Positions 34,191-44,204 are shown, counted from the stretch's first letter. The stretch: DNA of 64,000 nt from an uncultured Roseburia sp. (GCA_934292805.1 CAKQXQ010000003.1:1-64000); one strand, 5' to 3'. Notes: a model not told the origin generated them from the letters alone. Program-made: numbers and translations.

Positions 34191-34228
34191 TTGAAAATAA
34201 GGCATACTGTGTTATAATGCATTATAAC
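34191..34228 (+). promoter_or_regulatory. Promoter whose -10 lies in an 18-bp palindrome
   Basis: TTGAAA (34191-34196) and TATAAT (34213-34218) are separated by 16 bp. The -10 is part of the perfect palindrome GTTATAATGCATTATAAC at 34211-34228, which could be an operator. It would drive the 34331-39.7 kb unit. Confidence 0.5.
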
Positions 34229-34330
34229 AATGTATTATTGCGTCTAAAATCAGGAAAAGTGATAAAATTGCCGCAATAAAGAGGTGTTTTAGAGCAATCG
34301 CTTCACGCTGTACAGAATAGGAGAAACGGT

Positions 34331-34756
34331 ATGGTCAACGAGGAACGTTTACATTATATGATTAAGATGGCCGAATTCGATAAGAATGAGGGGAAAGAAT
34401 GCAGGCCGATGATACAGTATGCAAGGAAGGATTATATTTCCATGAGACTTCTTGGAAGCTTTGTATATGGGACGATCGGTTTTATGATCGTGTTTGCAAT
34501 GTGGGCGGTCTACTCGACAGACCGGCTGATGGCAGAGATCAATACGATGGATATTAAAGGATTTCTCGTATCCATTTTTGTGAAATATGTTTTGTTTCTG
34601 ATCTTTTATTTTGCAGTGACATATGCTGTTTACAACCGGAGATATACCAGAGGACGGAAGAAGGTCAAGAAATACTACAGCAATTTGAAGAAGCTCAGTC
34701 AGATTTATGAACGGGAAGAAAAGCTTAGAACATCCGACAGCAGAGACTGGGATTAG
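34331..34756 (+). CDS. Small two-helix membrane protein, unknown function
   Basis: 141 residues with two membrane segments (about 38-60 and 78-102), a basic loop (NRRYTRGRKKVKKYYSNLKK) and a charged C-terminal helix. I do not recognise a family. TAGGAGAAACGGT precedes the ATG. It is 15 bp upstream of another membrane protein gene and belongs to the unit leading to cdaA, so a link to envelope or c-di-AMP physiology is possible but unproven. Confidence 0.65.
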   Translation: MVNEERLHYMIKMAEFDKNEGKECRPMIQYARKDYISMRLLGSFVYGTIGFMIVFAMWAVYSTDRLMAEINTMDIKGFLVSIFVKYVLFLIFYFAVTYAVYNRRYTRGRKKVKKYYSNLKKLSQIYEREEKLRTSDSRDWD

Positions 34757-34771
34757 GCCAAGGAGGCAGGA

Positions 34772-35773
34772 ATGACAACACTATTAGAATTAAAAGAAAA
34801 ACTGACCCGTTTTTACGGCAAGTATGAAGTATATATCACACCGGTCATCAAGTTTGTGATGGCACTTTTTACATTTCTCATGATCAACAGCAGCATCGGA
34901 TATATGAAGACCATCAGCAGGGTGCCTATAGCACTGATCCTTGCACTGGTATGTTCCGTGCTTCCATTAAATGGACTGATTTTACTGGCAGCAGTAGTCA
35001 TACTTTTAGATTTCTATGCGTTATCGATCGAAGTCTGCATTGTCGGACTGCTCTTATTTGCAGCAATTTATTTCATATATTTTCGTTTTTCCCCAAAGAG
35101 TGGATTCAATGCAGTGCTTACACCGATCTGTTTTAAACTGCGTATCCCATATGTGGTTCCGGTTGGAACAGGACTTTTGGGTGAGATCCAGTCAGTGGTT
35201 TCTGTGGCATGCGGAGTGATCGTATACTTTTTCATCCGCGGAGTGAGTGAGAATAAGACAGCGTTAAGTGATGCGGCAGAGGAAACGGATTCTTCTGTTT
35301 CCAAGATCGTCGTGGCATTGAACCAGCTTGTAGGCAATAAGGAAATGTATCTGGTACTTGTGATCTTTATTATTGCAGTAGTTCTTGTTTATATGATCCG
35401 CAGGCAGAATATCGAGCATGCGTGGACAGCTGCACTCGTGACCGGGATCGCATTTGAAGCGATCGGACTGACAGTCGGATATATCCTTCTTGGAATGCCG
35501 GGTAAGATTGCCGGCGTGATCATCGGAAGTGTTTTTTCTGCAGCGATCGCATTTGTATTGCAGTTTTTCTTCTTCAATCTGGATTACTCAAGAATCGAGA
35601 GGCTGCAGTTTGAAGATGATGATTATTACTATTATGTGAAAGCGATTCCGAAGTCCCTTGTGACTGAAAAGGATATGAAGATCAAGCGTTTTAATGGTAA
35701 GACCGAGAAGGAACGCCTGAACAAGAAGAAATTCGCAGAAGAAATGGAAATCGATGAAAATTTATTAGACTAA
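34772..35773 (+). CDS. Polytopic membrane protein, unknown function
   Basis: 333 residues with about nine membrane helices in two groups, separated by a polar segment near 165-185 (SENKTALSDAAEETDSS), and a hydrophilic C-terminal tail of about 55 residues rich in Lys and Glu (with DDDYYYYVKAIPKSLVTEKDM). No family recognised. AAGGAGG precedes the ATG. It stands 19 bp upstream of cdaA; the constant neighbourhood suggests a role with the c-di-AMP synthase at the membrane, which is inference only. Confidence 0.65.
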   Translation: MTTLLELKEKLTRFYGKYEVYITPVIKFVMALFTFLMINSSIGYMKTISRVPIALILALVCSVLPLNGLILLAAVVILLDFYALSIEVCIVGLLLFAAIYFIYFRFSPKSGFNAVLTPICFKLRIPYVVPVGTGLLGEIQSVVSVACGVIVYFFIRGVSENKTALSDAAEETDSSVSKIVVALNQLVGNKEMYLVLVIFIIAVVLVYMIRRQNIEHAWTAALVTGIAFEAIGLTVGYILLGMPGKIAGVIIGSVFSAAIAFVLQFFFFNLDYSRIERLQFEDDDYYYYVKAIPKSLVTEKDMKIKRFNGKTEKERLNKKKFAEEMEIDENLLD

Positions 35774-35792
35774 TAAAAGGAAGTGGACATAA

Positions 35793-36695
35793 GTGCACAA
35801 TTTTGGCGTTATAATGCAGGCATTTTTTCAAAAAGCGGTGTCATATCTGACACTACAGATCTCGTTTACGGATATTGTTGAGATTATCATCATATCGGTT
35901 CTGATCTACTATATGCTGGTATGGATCAAGGATACAAGAGCATGGATGCTTTTACGAGGTATTCTTGTGATCCTTGGCTTTGTGCTGCTTGCAGTTTTAT
36001 TTGAAATGAATACGATCGTCTGGATTGCAGATAAGCTGTTCAGCGTGGCGATGATGGCACTGGTTGTCATTTTCCAGCCGGAGATGCGTAAAGCACTCGA
36101 GAACCTGGGACGTAAGAATATCCTGACGAATCTTCTGAATTTTGAATTTGGCAAAGAAGATACCGGCAAGTTTTCGGATAAGACGATCACAGAGCTGGTA
36201 AAAGCCTGCTATGAGATGGGAAAGGTGAAAACCGGTGCACTCATCGTTGTGGAGGATGAGATCGTCTTGACGGAGTATGAGAGAACCGGTATTGCAGTAG
36301 ATGGTCTTCTGACAAGCCAGCTTCTTATTAATATTTTCGAGAAAAACACACCATTGCATGATGGTGCAGTTATCGTGCGCGGAGACAGGATCGTATCGGC
36401 AACCTGTTATCTTCCGCTTACAGATTCCCAGGATATCAGTAAGGATCTTGGAACAAGACACCGTGCAGCGGTTGGTATCAGTGAGGTGAGTGATTCCCTT
36501 ACGATCGTTGTGTCCGAGGAAACCGGCAGAGTGTCGATCGCTCTGGAAGGAGAATTATACCGGAACGTAGATGCTGAATTCTTAAAGAATAAGCTTTCCT
36601 ATATTCAGAAACGTGAACAGGAAGATACGAAGAAGAAATCATTGAGAAGGAGGCTTTTAGATGTTACAAAAATTCAGAAACAAAGTCATGAATAA
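35793..36695 (+). CDS. cdaA: Diadenylate cyclase CdaA (c-di-AMP synthase)
   Basis: 300 residues. Three N-terminal membrane helices (about 20-90) are followed by the DAC domain with its two catalytic motifs, DGA at 190-192 and RHR at 222-224, both intact. It joins two ATP molecules to make c-di-AMP, which controls potassium and cell-wall homeostasis. The chosen start is GTG at 35793 after AAAAGGAAG; an ATG seven codons on (35814) is possible. Gene order cdaA-cdaR-glmM is the classical Firmicutes arrangement. It overlaps cdaR by 35 bp. Confidence 0.96.
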   Translation: MHNFGVIMQAFFQKAVSYLTLQISFTDIVEIIIISVLIYYMLVWIKDTRAWMLLRGILVILGFVLLAVLFEMNTIVWIADKLFSVAMMALVVIFQPEMRKALENLGRKNILTNLLNFEFGKEDTGKFSDKTITELVKACYEMGKVKTGALIVVEDEIVLTEYERTGIAVDGLLTSQLLINIFEKNTPLHDGAVIVRGDRIVSATCYLPLTDSQDISKDLGTRHRAAVGISEVSDSLTIVVSEETGRVSIALEGELYRNVDAEFLKNKLSYIQKREQEDTKKKSLRRRLLDVTKIQKQSHE

Positions 36696-37944
36696 TCTTG
36701 GGCTGAAACTTCTTGCCGTGTTTTTTGCAGTGATACTCTGGGTAGTGGTTGTCAACATCGATGATCCGAGCCAGACAAGACAGTATACAACCAGTGTTTC
36801 TCTGGAAAATAAATCCTATATTTCTTCAAATGGGAAATGGGCAGATTATCTGAACGGAAAGAATACGATCACGTTCAGTGTTTATGCAAAACGTTCGATC
36901 CATCAGAATTTGTCCAATTCAAACTTTACTGCAACTGCTGATGCTGAGAAGATCGAATATAATGAACAGAGCGGCACTTACAGGGTACCGGTGTCAGTTA
37001 CCTGCAATAGAAATACCAACAACATAACGATCACTTCCAAAGAGCTGTATCTGGATCTGGAGCTTGAAGATTCCGCATCCAAACAGTTCCCGATCAAGGC
37101 AGGCACAACAGGAACCGTAGCGGCAGGATGTGCACTTGGCAGTGTGGAGATCACAGATGCCAACGTAATGAAGGTATCAGGACCGGCTTCCGTTGTGAAC
37201 CAGATCGATACCGTTGCAGCAACGATCAACGTAGATGGCATGTCCGCAGATATTGCAGACCGTGTAACACCTGTATTCTATGATTCGGATGGTGAGATCG
37301 TAGATACAACGAAGCTGACACTCAGCGTGAGCACAGTAAATATCAGTGCCCAGATTTTAAATACAAAGGATGTAAGCCTTGAATTCCAGACAATGGGAAC
37401 ACCGGAGGAAGGTTATGAAGAAGGCGAGATCACATACGATCCACAGACTGTACGAATCAAAGGTGAGGCAGCAGTTTTAAATACAGTCAACAAGATCACA
37501 ATCCCTGCAGAAGTACTTGATCTGACAGGTGCAAAAGCAGATATTGAGAAGACCGTTGATATTTCCACCTATCTTCCGTTTGGAACAGCACTTGTACTAA
37601 GTGCGGATTCCAAGATCAATGTTGTTGTTGAGGTGGAAGCAGTCAAGTCAAAAACATTACAGATCCCGGTAGCAAATATCCAGACGGTCGGTCTTGACAC
37701 AGATGAACATATCACGTATGAAGACGACGTGCTCATAGTGAATGTGACAGGAAGAACCAGTGTAGTGGACGCATTGGATGAAAAAACGATCACAGCAAGT
37801 ATAGATGTGTCCGGACTTCGTATGGGGGCACACAGCCTGCAGGCGACAGTTGAGTTAGACAGTGATCTGTTGAAATTCGAAAATCCAACCATCTCATTTA
37901 CAATCGAGAAAAAAAGTGAGACACAGGATACATCAGATAATTAA
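36661..37944 (+). CDS. cdaR: YbbR-domain regulator of CdaA
   Basis: 427 residues: one N-terminal membrane anchor (LGLKLLAVFFAVILWVVVV) followed by four YbbR-type beta domains, each of about 85 residues, exposed outside the membrane. CdaR interacts with CdaA and adjusts c-di-AMP production. AAGGAGG stands before the ATG inside the 3' end of cdaA, so the two are translationally coupled. It ends in a short polar tail. Length is normal. Confidence 0.93.
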   Translation: MLQKFRNKVMNNLGLKLLAVFFAVILWVVVVNIDDPSQTRQYTTSVSLENKSYISSNGKWADYLNGKNTITFSVYAKRSIHQNLSNSNFTATADAEKIEYNEQSGTYRVPVSVTCNRNTNNITITSKELYLDLELEDSASKQFPIKAGTTGTVAAGCALGSVEITDANVMKVSGPASVVNQIDTVAATINVDGMSADIADRVTPVFYDSDGEIVDTTKLTLSVSTVNISAQILNTKDVSLEFQTMGTPEEGYEEGEITYDPQTVRIKGEAAVLNTVNKITIPAEVLDLTGAKADIEKTVDISTYLPFGTALVLSADSKINVVVEVEAVKSKTLQIPVANIQTVGLDTDEHITYEDDVLIVNVTGRTSVVDALDEKTITASIDVSGLRMGAHSLQATVELDSDLLKFENPTISFTIEKKSETQDTSDN

Positions 37945-38009
37945 CAGTTAAAAGCGAAAGACTTCTGATCTGTCAGAGATAAAATAAAAAGCAAAGCGAG
38001 GAATAAGAT

Positions 38010-39359
38010 ATGGCAAGAATGTTTGGTACAGATGGTGTCCGCGGAGTTGCAGGCTCTGAACTTACAATTGAACTGGCAACAAAATTAGGTCAGGCAGGAG
38101 CCTATGTCCTGACAAAAGAACAGGAGCATCAGGCAACAATTATTGTCGGATGTGATACAAGAATTTCCGGTGGAATGCTTGCAAGTGCACTTATGGCAGG
38201 TATCTGTTCGGTTGGAGCAAATGCGATTTTTGTTGGCGTGATGCCGACACCGGCAATCGCATATCTCACAAGGAAACACAAAGTTGATGCCGGAGTTGTG
38301 ATCTCTGCGTCCCACAATCCGATGGAATTCAATGGAATCAAGTTTTTTAATGGAGAAGGCTATAAACTTCCTGATGAGCTGGAAGACGAGATCGAAGCAT
38401 TGATCAAAAATAATATGAAAGATGTAGTACTTCCGGTTGGTTCAGGTGTTGGTAAAATCGAATACCGCTTTGATTTAAGAGATGAATATGTAAGATTTCT
38501 GGAGAAATGTGTTCCGTTAGATCTGCACGGAATGAAGATCGTGATCGACTGTGCAGAGGGAGCATCCCATTATACATCTGTAAAAGCTTTGACAGATCTC
38601 GGCGCAGATCTTGTGGCAATCCATACAAATCCGGATGGAACGAATATTAATGCAAACTGTGGTTCTACCCATATGGATGAGCTGCGTGCCCGTGTGGTTT
38701 ATGAGAAGGCGGCAGTCGGCCTTGCTTTTGACGGAGATGCAGACAGAATGCTTGCAGTGGATGAGAATGGCAATCTTGTAGATGGTGACCAGATCATGGC
38801 GATCTGCGGCAACTATATGAAAGAAAAAGGAACCTTAAAGAAAGACACGATCGTTGTAACCGTTATGACGAATCTTGGCTTTACCCTGATGGGTGAAAAG
38901 CAGGGAATCCATATCGAGAAGACGAAGGTCGGTGACCGTTATGTTCTTGAGAATATGAGAGAGAATGGTTATAATATCGGTGGTGAACAGTCCGGACATG
39001 TTATTTTCCTGGATGATAACACAACAGGAGACGGACTTTTAAGTGCACTGCATCTGCTTGAAGTAATGGTTAATACAGGAAAGCCATTGTCAGAACTGGC
39101 TTCAATCATGGAAGTACTTCCACAGGCACTTGTGAACGCTAAGGTTCCAAACCATAAAAAAGAGAAGTTCATGGATTATCAGGAGATCGCCGATGCGATC
39201 GCTGAAGTTGAGAAGAAGTTCAACGGAGAAGGAAGGGTTCTGATCCGTCCATCCGGAACAGAGCCTCTGGTACGTGTTATGATCGAAGGAAAAGACCAGA
39301 AAGTGATCGATGAAGAGGCAAGAAAGCTTGCAGAACTTATTACAAGAATTATGTTATAG
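38010..39359 (+). CDS. glmM: Phosphoglucosamine mutase
   Basis: 449 residues. The phosphoserine loop is SASHNP with catalytic Ser101, the metal loop is DGDADR starting at Asp241, and the substrate loop [10 protein letters not shown] and C-terminal [15 protein letters not shown] phosphate-binding loop are intact. It converts glucosamine-6-phosphate to glucosamine-1-phosphate for UDP-GlcNAc and so feeds peptidoglycan and the polysaccharide cluster that follows. GAGGAATAAGAT precedes the ATG. c-di-AMP cyclase is known to be modulated by GlmM in other Firmicutes, which fits the shared operon. Confidence 0.97.
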   Translation: MARMFGTDGVRGVAGSELTIELATKLGQAGAYVLTKEQEHQATIIVGCDTRISGGMLASALMAGICSVGANAIFVGVMPTPAIAYLTRKHKVDAGVVISASHNPMEFNGIKFFNGEGYKLPDELEDEIEALIKNNMKDVVLPVGSGVGKIEYRFDLRDEYVRFLEKCVPLDLHGMKIVIDCAEGASHYTSVKALTDLGADLVAIHTNPDGTNINANCGSTHMDELRARVVYEKAAVGLAFDGDADRMLAVDENGNLVDGDQIMAICGNYMKEKGTLKKDTIVVTVMTNLGFTLMGEKQGIHIEKTKVGDRYVLENMRENGYNIGGEQSGHVIFLDDNTTGDGLLSALHLLEVMVNTGKPLSELASIMEVLPQALVNAKVPNHKKEKFMDYQEIADAIAEVEKKFNGEGRVLIRPSGTEPLVRVMIEGKDQKVIDEEARKLAELITRIML

Positions 39360-39403
39360 AAAAACTCGGAGAATTTGGGGTTGAAATTTGGAGGGAATAT
39401 GAC

Positions 39404-39667
39404 ATGGTAAGTCAGAAAGTAGTAATAAAGAACCCAACCGGTCTTCATTTGAGGCCGGCGGGGATCTTATGTAAGGATGCGATGCAGTATAAGTCGCATA
39501 TTACATTTCGTTATGGAAATAATATTGCAAATGCCAAGAGTGTTCTGAGTGTTCTCGGTGCATGCATTAAGTCAGGGGATGAGATTGAACTGATGTGTGA
39601 AGGGGAAGATGAGGAAGCCGCACTGGCAGCGATCGTTGGTGCGATCGAAGACGGATTGGGAGAATAG
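39404..39667 (+). CDS. HPr-like phosphocarrier protein
   Basis: 87 residues. The phosphorylation site His15 lies in GLHLRPAG and the regulatory Ser46 in NAKSVLSVLG, so both the PEP-dependent (PTS) and the HPr-kinase sites are present, unlike in Crh which lacks His15. No enzyme I gene follows. The gene instead stands between glmM and the first glycosyltransferase, whose TTG start lies seven bases after its stop. TTGGAGGG precedes the ATG. It may be the general HPr or a specialised copy. Confidence 0.9.
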   Translation: MVSQKVVIKNPTGLHLRPAGILCKDAMQYKSHITFRYGNNIANAKSVLSVLGACIKSGDEIELMCEGEDEEAALAAIVGAIEDGLGE

Positions 39668-39674
39668 AGGAAAG

Positions 39675-40667
39675 TTGCAAAAGGTTAGTATTATAATTCC
39701 GGTTTACAATTCAACTTTATATCTGAGAGAATGTATTGAGAGTATTTTAAAGCAGAGTTATCAGAACTTTGAGATACTTCTGGTCGATGATGGCTCAACG
39801 GATGACAGTCCGGCAATCTGCGACAGGTATGCAGCGGAAGATGAAAGGGTCATAACTATCCACAAAGAGAATGGTGGCACATCGGATGCAAGAAACGTTG
39901 GTCTTAGGAAGGCCAGCGGAGATTACATTACCTTTATGGACAATGATGATTACTGGAATGACAGTGAAGCACTTGGGAATCTTGTTGCTCTCATAGAGGA
40001 GAGCAATCCGGATGTTGTGATGCACACCAACCTGACATTCTGGCAGAATGAGAATAAGATGCTCACACCGAAAGGCTTTGAGCGGTCACTTGTGTCAGGG
40101 AAAAAAAGGGAAGAAGCCGTAGCAAACCTTCTGAAAGGCGGCGTGCTTTCTGTCACTGTATGGACGAAGCTGGTCAGAACATCACTTGTCCGCGAGAAGG
40201 ATCTTTATTTCAAAAAAGGAATACGCAACGAGGATACTGACTGGATCGCAAGGCTGTTGATATATGCAGAAAAATATGAATGGTATGACAAGCCATTCTA
40301 TGTATACAGAAAAGGACATGAAAGTGCTCAGACAAGCCAGAAGATGCAATATTATATGGTGAATGATCTGAAGAATATCCTTACAGAGTATGCCGGTTAT
40401 GCGGAAAACGAACTGAAAGAGTCATATAGAAGAGTTTTCTGTTCGTATCTTGCTTATCCATATGCAGTCTGGATGGGACAGTCATATCTGGTAGAACAGG
40501 ATGACAGGATCAAAAGGGACAGGAAAGAGATGAAGAAATACGCTTATCTGCTTTCTTGTGATCTGAATCCGTCAGTACATCTGGTGAAGATGGCATACCG
40601 GTTACTTGGATTTCACCTGACAGCACGCTTATTAATGATCTATATAAAGAAACTGTATCATTTATAA
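39675..40667 (+). CDS. Glycosyltransferase family 2
   Basis: 330 residues. The GT-A fold is clear: VSIIIPVYNSTLYLRECIESIL at the N-terminus, VDDGSTDDSPAIC, and the DxD region TFMDNDDYWND near residue 95. It probably transfers a sugar from a nucleotide donor to a lipid-linked acceptor on the cytoplasmic face. I set the start at the TTG at 39675, after AGAGG, because earlier in-frame ATGs lie inside the HPr gene and lack ribosome sites. It opens the polysaccharide cluster. Confidence 0.9.
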   Translation: MQKVSIIIPVYNSTLYLRECIESILKQSYQNFEILLVDDGSTDDSPAICDRYAAEDERVITIHKENGGTSDARNVGLRKASGDYITFMDNDDYWNDSEALGNLVALIEESNPDVVMHTNLTFWQNENKMLTPKGFERSLVSGKKREEAVANLLKGGVLSVTVWTKLVRTSLVREKDLYFKKGIRNEDTDWIARLLIYAEKYEWYDKPFYVYRKGHESAQTSQKMQYYMVNDLKNILTEYAGYAENELKESYRRVFCSYLAYPYAVWMGQSYLVEQDDRIKRDRKEMKKYAYLLSCDLNPSVHLVKMAYRLLGFHLTARLLMIYIKKLYHL

Positions 40668-40715
40668 AGATATCATTTGTAAAGATACAAAAGAATTACA
40701 GGAACGGATGGAAAC

Positions 40716-41894
40716 ATGTCAATGCATTATTGTATTATTTCAGCCCAGTTTTATCCGCACGTAGGAGGAGTGGAGCGTTATACGCTCTATCTTGGCAGAA
40801 AGCTTATAAAAGCAGGAAATAAAGTTACAATTGTGACATCCAACACCGGAGAGCTTCCGGGAAGAGAGGTGTCAGAAGGCATGGAGATCTTACGTCTTCC
40901 ATGCTATGATCTTCTTGGTGGAAGATACCCGGTTTTTAAAAAGAACCATGAATTTAAGAAAATAGATGCCCTGGTGAAGGCAGGCAGGTATGATTTTTTT
41001 ATTATCAATACAAGATTTTACCTTCATTCATTATATGGGGCAAAGCTTGCAAAGAGAATGGGAGTTCCGGCTATTACGATAGAGCATGGGACATCACACC
41101 TGAGTGTGAACAATCGGTTATTTGATACTTTGGGCGGATGGTATGAACATTTTCTTACTTTTTGCCTGAAACACTATTGTAAAGATTATTACGGAGTTTC
41201 TGAGGCATGTTGTGAATGGAGTGCACACTTTGGGATCCATTCGAAGGGAACGCTTTACAATGCAGTTGAAATTGAAGAATTCCGTGAGATTACTTCAAAA
41301 TCCACGGTGGACTATAGAAGGGATCATCAGATCCCTGCAGATGCAAAAGTGATCACTTTTACCGGAAGACTTATCCCGGAGAAGGGGATCAGACAGCTTG
41401 TGGCTACGGTAAAAAAGATTAACGAAAGCCGTATCGCAGGGAAAGAAGCACCGGTATATTTAATGATCGCAGGGGATGGACCATTGAAAGATGTATTGTC
41501 AGAGATGGCAGATGCGTATACGATCCTGCTTGGACAGATTGATTTTGAACATGTGGTCATGCTTTTGAACGCATCAGATATTTTCTGCCTGCCATCAGAT
41601 TCGGAAGGATTTCCGACATCGGTACTGGAAGCCGTTGCATGCAGATGCTTTGTACTGACAACTTACCGTGGCGGTGCGAAAGAACTGATTTTGGATGACA
41701 GCTACGGAATTATCGTGAAGGAAAATACAGAAAGAGTAATCCGTGAGAATCTGGAAAAAATACTGGATAATGAAGAATACCGTCAGAAGGCAGAAGAAAA
41801 AAGCTATGACAGACTGACAAGATATTTTACCTGGGATGCTACGGCAGCAAAGGTAATGCAGATCGCAAAAGAGATGAATGGAGAGAAAGAATGA
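40716..41894 (+). CDS. Glycosyltransferase family 4
   Basis: 392 residues with the GT-B fold: N-terminal PHVGGVERYTLYLGRKL, and C-terminal donor domain with TFTGRLIPEKGIRQLV, IAGDGPLKDVL and the nucleotide-binding DSEGFPTSVLEAVACRC. Retaining glycosyltransferase acting on the growing surface glycan. Its 3' end overlaps the next gene by four bases (ATGA). Confidence 0.92.
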   Translation: MSMHYCIISAQFYPHVGGVERYTLYLGRKLIKAGNKVTIVTSNTGELPGREVSEGMEILRLPCYDLLGGRYPVFKKNHEFKKIDALVKAGRYDFFIINTRFYLHSLYGAKLAKRMGVPAITIEHGTSHLSVNNRLFDTLGGWYEHFLTFCLKHYCKDYYGVSEACCEWSAHFGIHSKGTLYNAVEIEEFREITSKSTVDYRRDHQIPADAKVITFTGRLIPEKGIRQLVATVKKINESRIAGKEAPVYLMIAGDGPLKDVLSEMADAYTILLGQIDFEHVVMLLNASDIFCLPSDSEGFPTSVLEAVACRCFVLTTYRGGAKELILDDSYGIIVKENTERVIRENLEKILDNEEYRQKAEEKSYDRLTRYFTWDATAAKVMQIAKEMNGEKE

Positions 41895-42598
41895 GAACGT
41901 TAATAATCATTCCGGCATACAATGAGCAGGATAACATAGAGAGAGTAGTAGATCATCTGACCGAGAACTATCCGCAGTATGATTATGTTATTATTAATGA
42001 TGGCTCTAAGGACCGAACCTCACAGATCTGCCACGAGAAGCATTATAATGTGATCGATCTGCCGGTCAATCTCGGACTTGCCGGAGGTTTCCAGACAGGT
42101 ATGAAATACGCATATCAGAACGGATATGACTGTGCAGTACAGTTTGATGCTGACGGACAGCACAGACCGGAATATATCAAACCGATGATGGAGAAGATCG
42201 CAGAGGGAAATGATATCGTGATCGCATCCCGCTTTGTGACAGAGAAGAAGCCGGCGACTGCGAGAATGCTTGGAAGCCGTCTGATCTCAGCGGCAATCTG
42301 GATGACGACCGGAGCAAAGCTGACAGATCCGACTTCCGGAATGCGGATGTATAACCGGAGACTGATCGAAGTACTGGCACTCAATATCAACTTCGGGCCG
42401 GAACCGGATACCATCTCCTATCTCCTGAAAATGGGAGCAAAGGTTGATGAGATACAGGCCAAGATGGATGAAAGGATTGCAGGAGAAAGCTATTTAAATC
42501 TTGTCAATTCCGTAAAATACATGGCGAGAATGCTGATCTCCATTGTGCTGATCCAGAATTTCCGCAATAAGAAAAAAGTTAATTTTAAAGGAGCGTAA
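41891..42598 (+). CDS. Glycosyltransferase family 2, dolichyl-phosphate-mannose-synthase-like
   Basis: 235 residues. LIIIPAYNEQDNIERVVDHL, VIINDGSKDRTSQIC and QFDADGQHRPEYI are the DPM1-type GT2 motifs. These enzymes often put a sugar on undecaprenyl phosphate for use by GT-C transferases or link to DUF2304 proteins. The very next gene encodes a DUF2304 protein, the usual partner. GGAGAGAAAGA precedes the ATG. Confidence 0.92.
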   Translation: MRTLIIIPAYNEQDNIERVVDHLTENYPQYDYVIINDGSKDRTSQICHEKHYNVIDLPVNLGLAGGFQTGMKYAYQNGYDCAVQFDADGQHRPEYIKPMMEKIAEGNDIVIASRFVTEKKPATARMLGSRLISAAIWMTTGAKLTDPTSGMRMYNRRLIEVLALNINFGPEPDTISYLLKMGAKVDEIQAKMDERIAGESYLNLVNSVKYMARMLISIVLIQNFRNKKKVNFKGA

Positions 42599-42599
42599 G

Positions 42600-42944
42600 A
42601 TGTCTACAGCATTTCGTGTCACACTGATCATTGTATCTGTTTTTGTATTGATCTATATGTGCAAAAAAGTGAAACAGGAAAAACTTCAGATCGAATATTC
42701 TATCTTCTGGACGCTGTTTGCGATCATGCTTGTGATATTCAGCCTGTTTCCACAGATTGCAGACTGGATGGCGGCAGTGGTGGGAGTTTATTCTACAACG
42801 AATTTCATATTCCTGCTGATCATCTTTATTCTGTTACTGAAATGCTTCCAGCTCACGATGGATATTTCCAGGCTGGATAACAAGATCAAAGAACTTGTAC
42901 AGAAAATAGCGATCGATGAGAAAGAGAAAAAGGATTTAAAATAA
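42600..42944 (+). CDS. DUF2304 membrane protein
   Basis: 114 residues with three membrane helices and a charged C-terminal coiled coil (LTMDISRLDNKIKELVQKIAIDEKEKKD). The size and layout match DUF2304, which is commonly found right after DPM1-like glycosyltransferases and probably anchors or assists them. It lies one base after that gene and is directly followed by the flippase-like gene. Confidence 0.85.
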   Translation: MSTAFRVTLIIVSVFVLIYMCKKVKQEKLQIEYSIFWTLFAIMLVIFSLFPQIADWMAAVVGVYSTTNFIFLLIIFILLLKCFQLTMDISRLDNKIKELVQKIAIDEKEKKDLK

Positions 42945-44180
42945 ATGAAAGAAACAACAGCAAAGAAGAAGTTCATGTGGAATATGGCAGGAAGCCTTTG
43001 CAATTCCTTATCTTCCATGCTTCTTCTTATCATTGTCAACCGGATCAGCGGAGAGAACAGAGGAGGCTTTTTTGCCCTGGCATATTCCACAGCACAGCTG
43101 CTCTTTTCCGTAGGTGGATTTGAGATTCGACCGGTACAGTCCACAGATATTAAGAACCGGTTTTCTTTTGACCAGTACTTTACAAGCAGGATGTTAAACT
43201 GTTTTGTGATGCTTGTATGTATGATCGGATATATAGTGAGCAACGGATATCATGGGGCAGATGCACTGGCGGTGTTCTGGATCCTGTCATACCGTATGGT
43301 GGAGGCAGTTGCAGATATATACAGCGGACTGTTCCAGCAGAGAGAACGCATTGATATTTCCGGAAAAGAAATGCTTATGCGAAGTGGGTTCGCAACGATC
43401 ATGTTTACCGTGATCCTTGCAGTGACAGATAACCTTTTGTATGCGTCGATGGGACTGACGCTGACTTCGCTTTTGGTGATGCTTGTCTATGATCTTCGCA
43501 TGAAGAAATATTTTGAGCCGGAGAGAGTGAAGCTTACATGGAAAGGAATCGGTGGGATCTATAAAGCATGCTGGCCATTGTTCATTGCATCATTTATCAT
43601 GAATTATCTGAATAATGCACCAAAATATGCAATTAATACTTACTACGACGAAACAGTGCAGAACAGTTACAATATACTGTTTATGCCGGCGTTTGTCATA
43701 AACTTATTAAGCCTGTTTGTCTTCCGTCCACTTCTGACAGATCTTGCAAAAGACTGGGAGGGGGATGACAGGAAGGCTTTTACAGGTATTGTAAAGAAAA
43801 TGATGGCACTGATCGGCGTACTTACAGCTGCGGCCTGCATCGGTGCGTATCTGCTTGGAATACCGGTGTTATCCCTTATTTACGGTGTGGATCTTAGCAG
43901 CTACAGGTTAGAGCTTGTGGTCGTGATGATCTGCGGAGGGCTGAATGCTTATGTATATTGTCTATATTATGTAGTCACGGTGACTGGAAAGCAGATTTAT
44001 CTGCTGGCCGGTTACGGAGTGGGACTGGCAGCGGCAGTCTTATTTGATCCGATTCTGGTGCAAAGAGCAGGGATCATGGGTGCTGCAGTCTGCTGTACAC
44101 TGTCGTTTGCATTGGTGTTTGCAGTATTTTTACTGATCACGGCAGTTGTGATACGAAAAAAGAAAACAATTTTAAATTAA
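42945..44180 (+). CDS. Polysaccharide flippase-like (Wzx/MATE-superfamily) membrane protein
   Basis: 411 residues with about 12 membrane helices, starting WNMAGSLCNSLSSMLLLIIVNRISGENRGGFFALAYSTAQL. The layout is that of oligosaccharide flippases. Because the cluster also encodes an ABC exporter, it may move a different lipid-linked intermediate, such as a side-chain unit or lipid-linked sugar. It starts immediately after the DUF2304 stop and has no strong ribosome site, so coupling is likely. Confidence 0.82.
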   Translation: MKETTAKKKFMWNMAGSLCNSLSSMLLLIIVNRISGENRGGFFALAYSTAQLLFSVGGFEIRPVQSTDIKNRFSFDQYFTSRMLNCFVMLVCMIGYIVSNGYHGADALAVFWILSYRMVEAVADIYSGLFQQRERIDISGKEMLMRSGFATIMFTVILAVTDNLLYASMGLTLTSLLVMLVYDLRMKKYFEPERVKLTWKGIGGIYKACWPLFIASFIMNYLNNAPKYAINTYYDETVQNSYNILFMPAFVINLLSLFVFRPLLTDLAKDWEGDDRKAFTGIVKKMMALIGVLTAAACIGAYLLGIPVLSLIYGVDLSSYRLELVVVMICGGLNAYVYCLYYVVTVTGKQIYLLAGYGVGLAAAVLFDPILVQRAGIMGAAVCCTLSFALVFAVFLLITAVVIRKKKTILN

Positions 44181-44204
44181 GAGAAGAATAAGAGGAGCAG
44201 GAAA

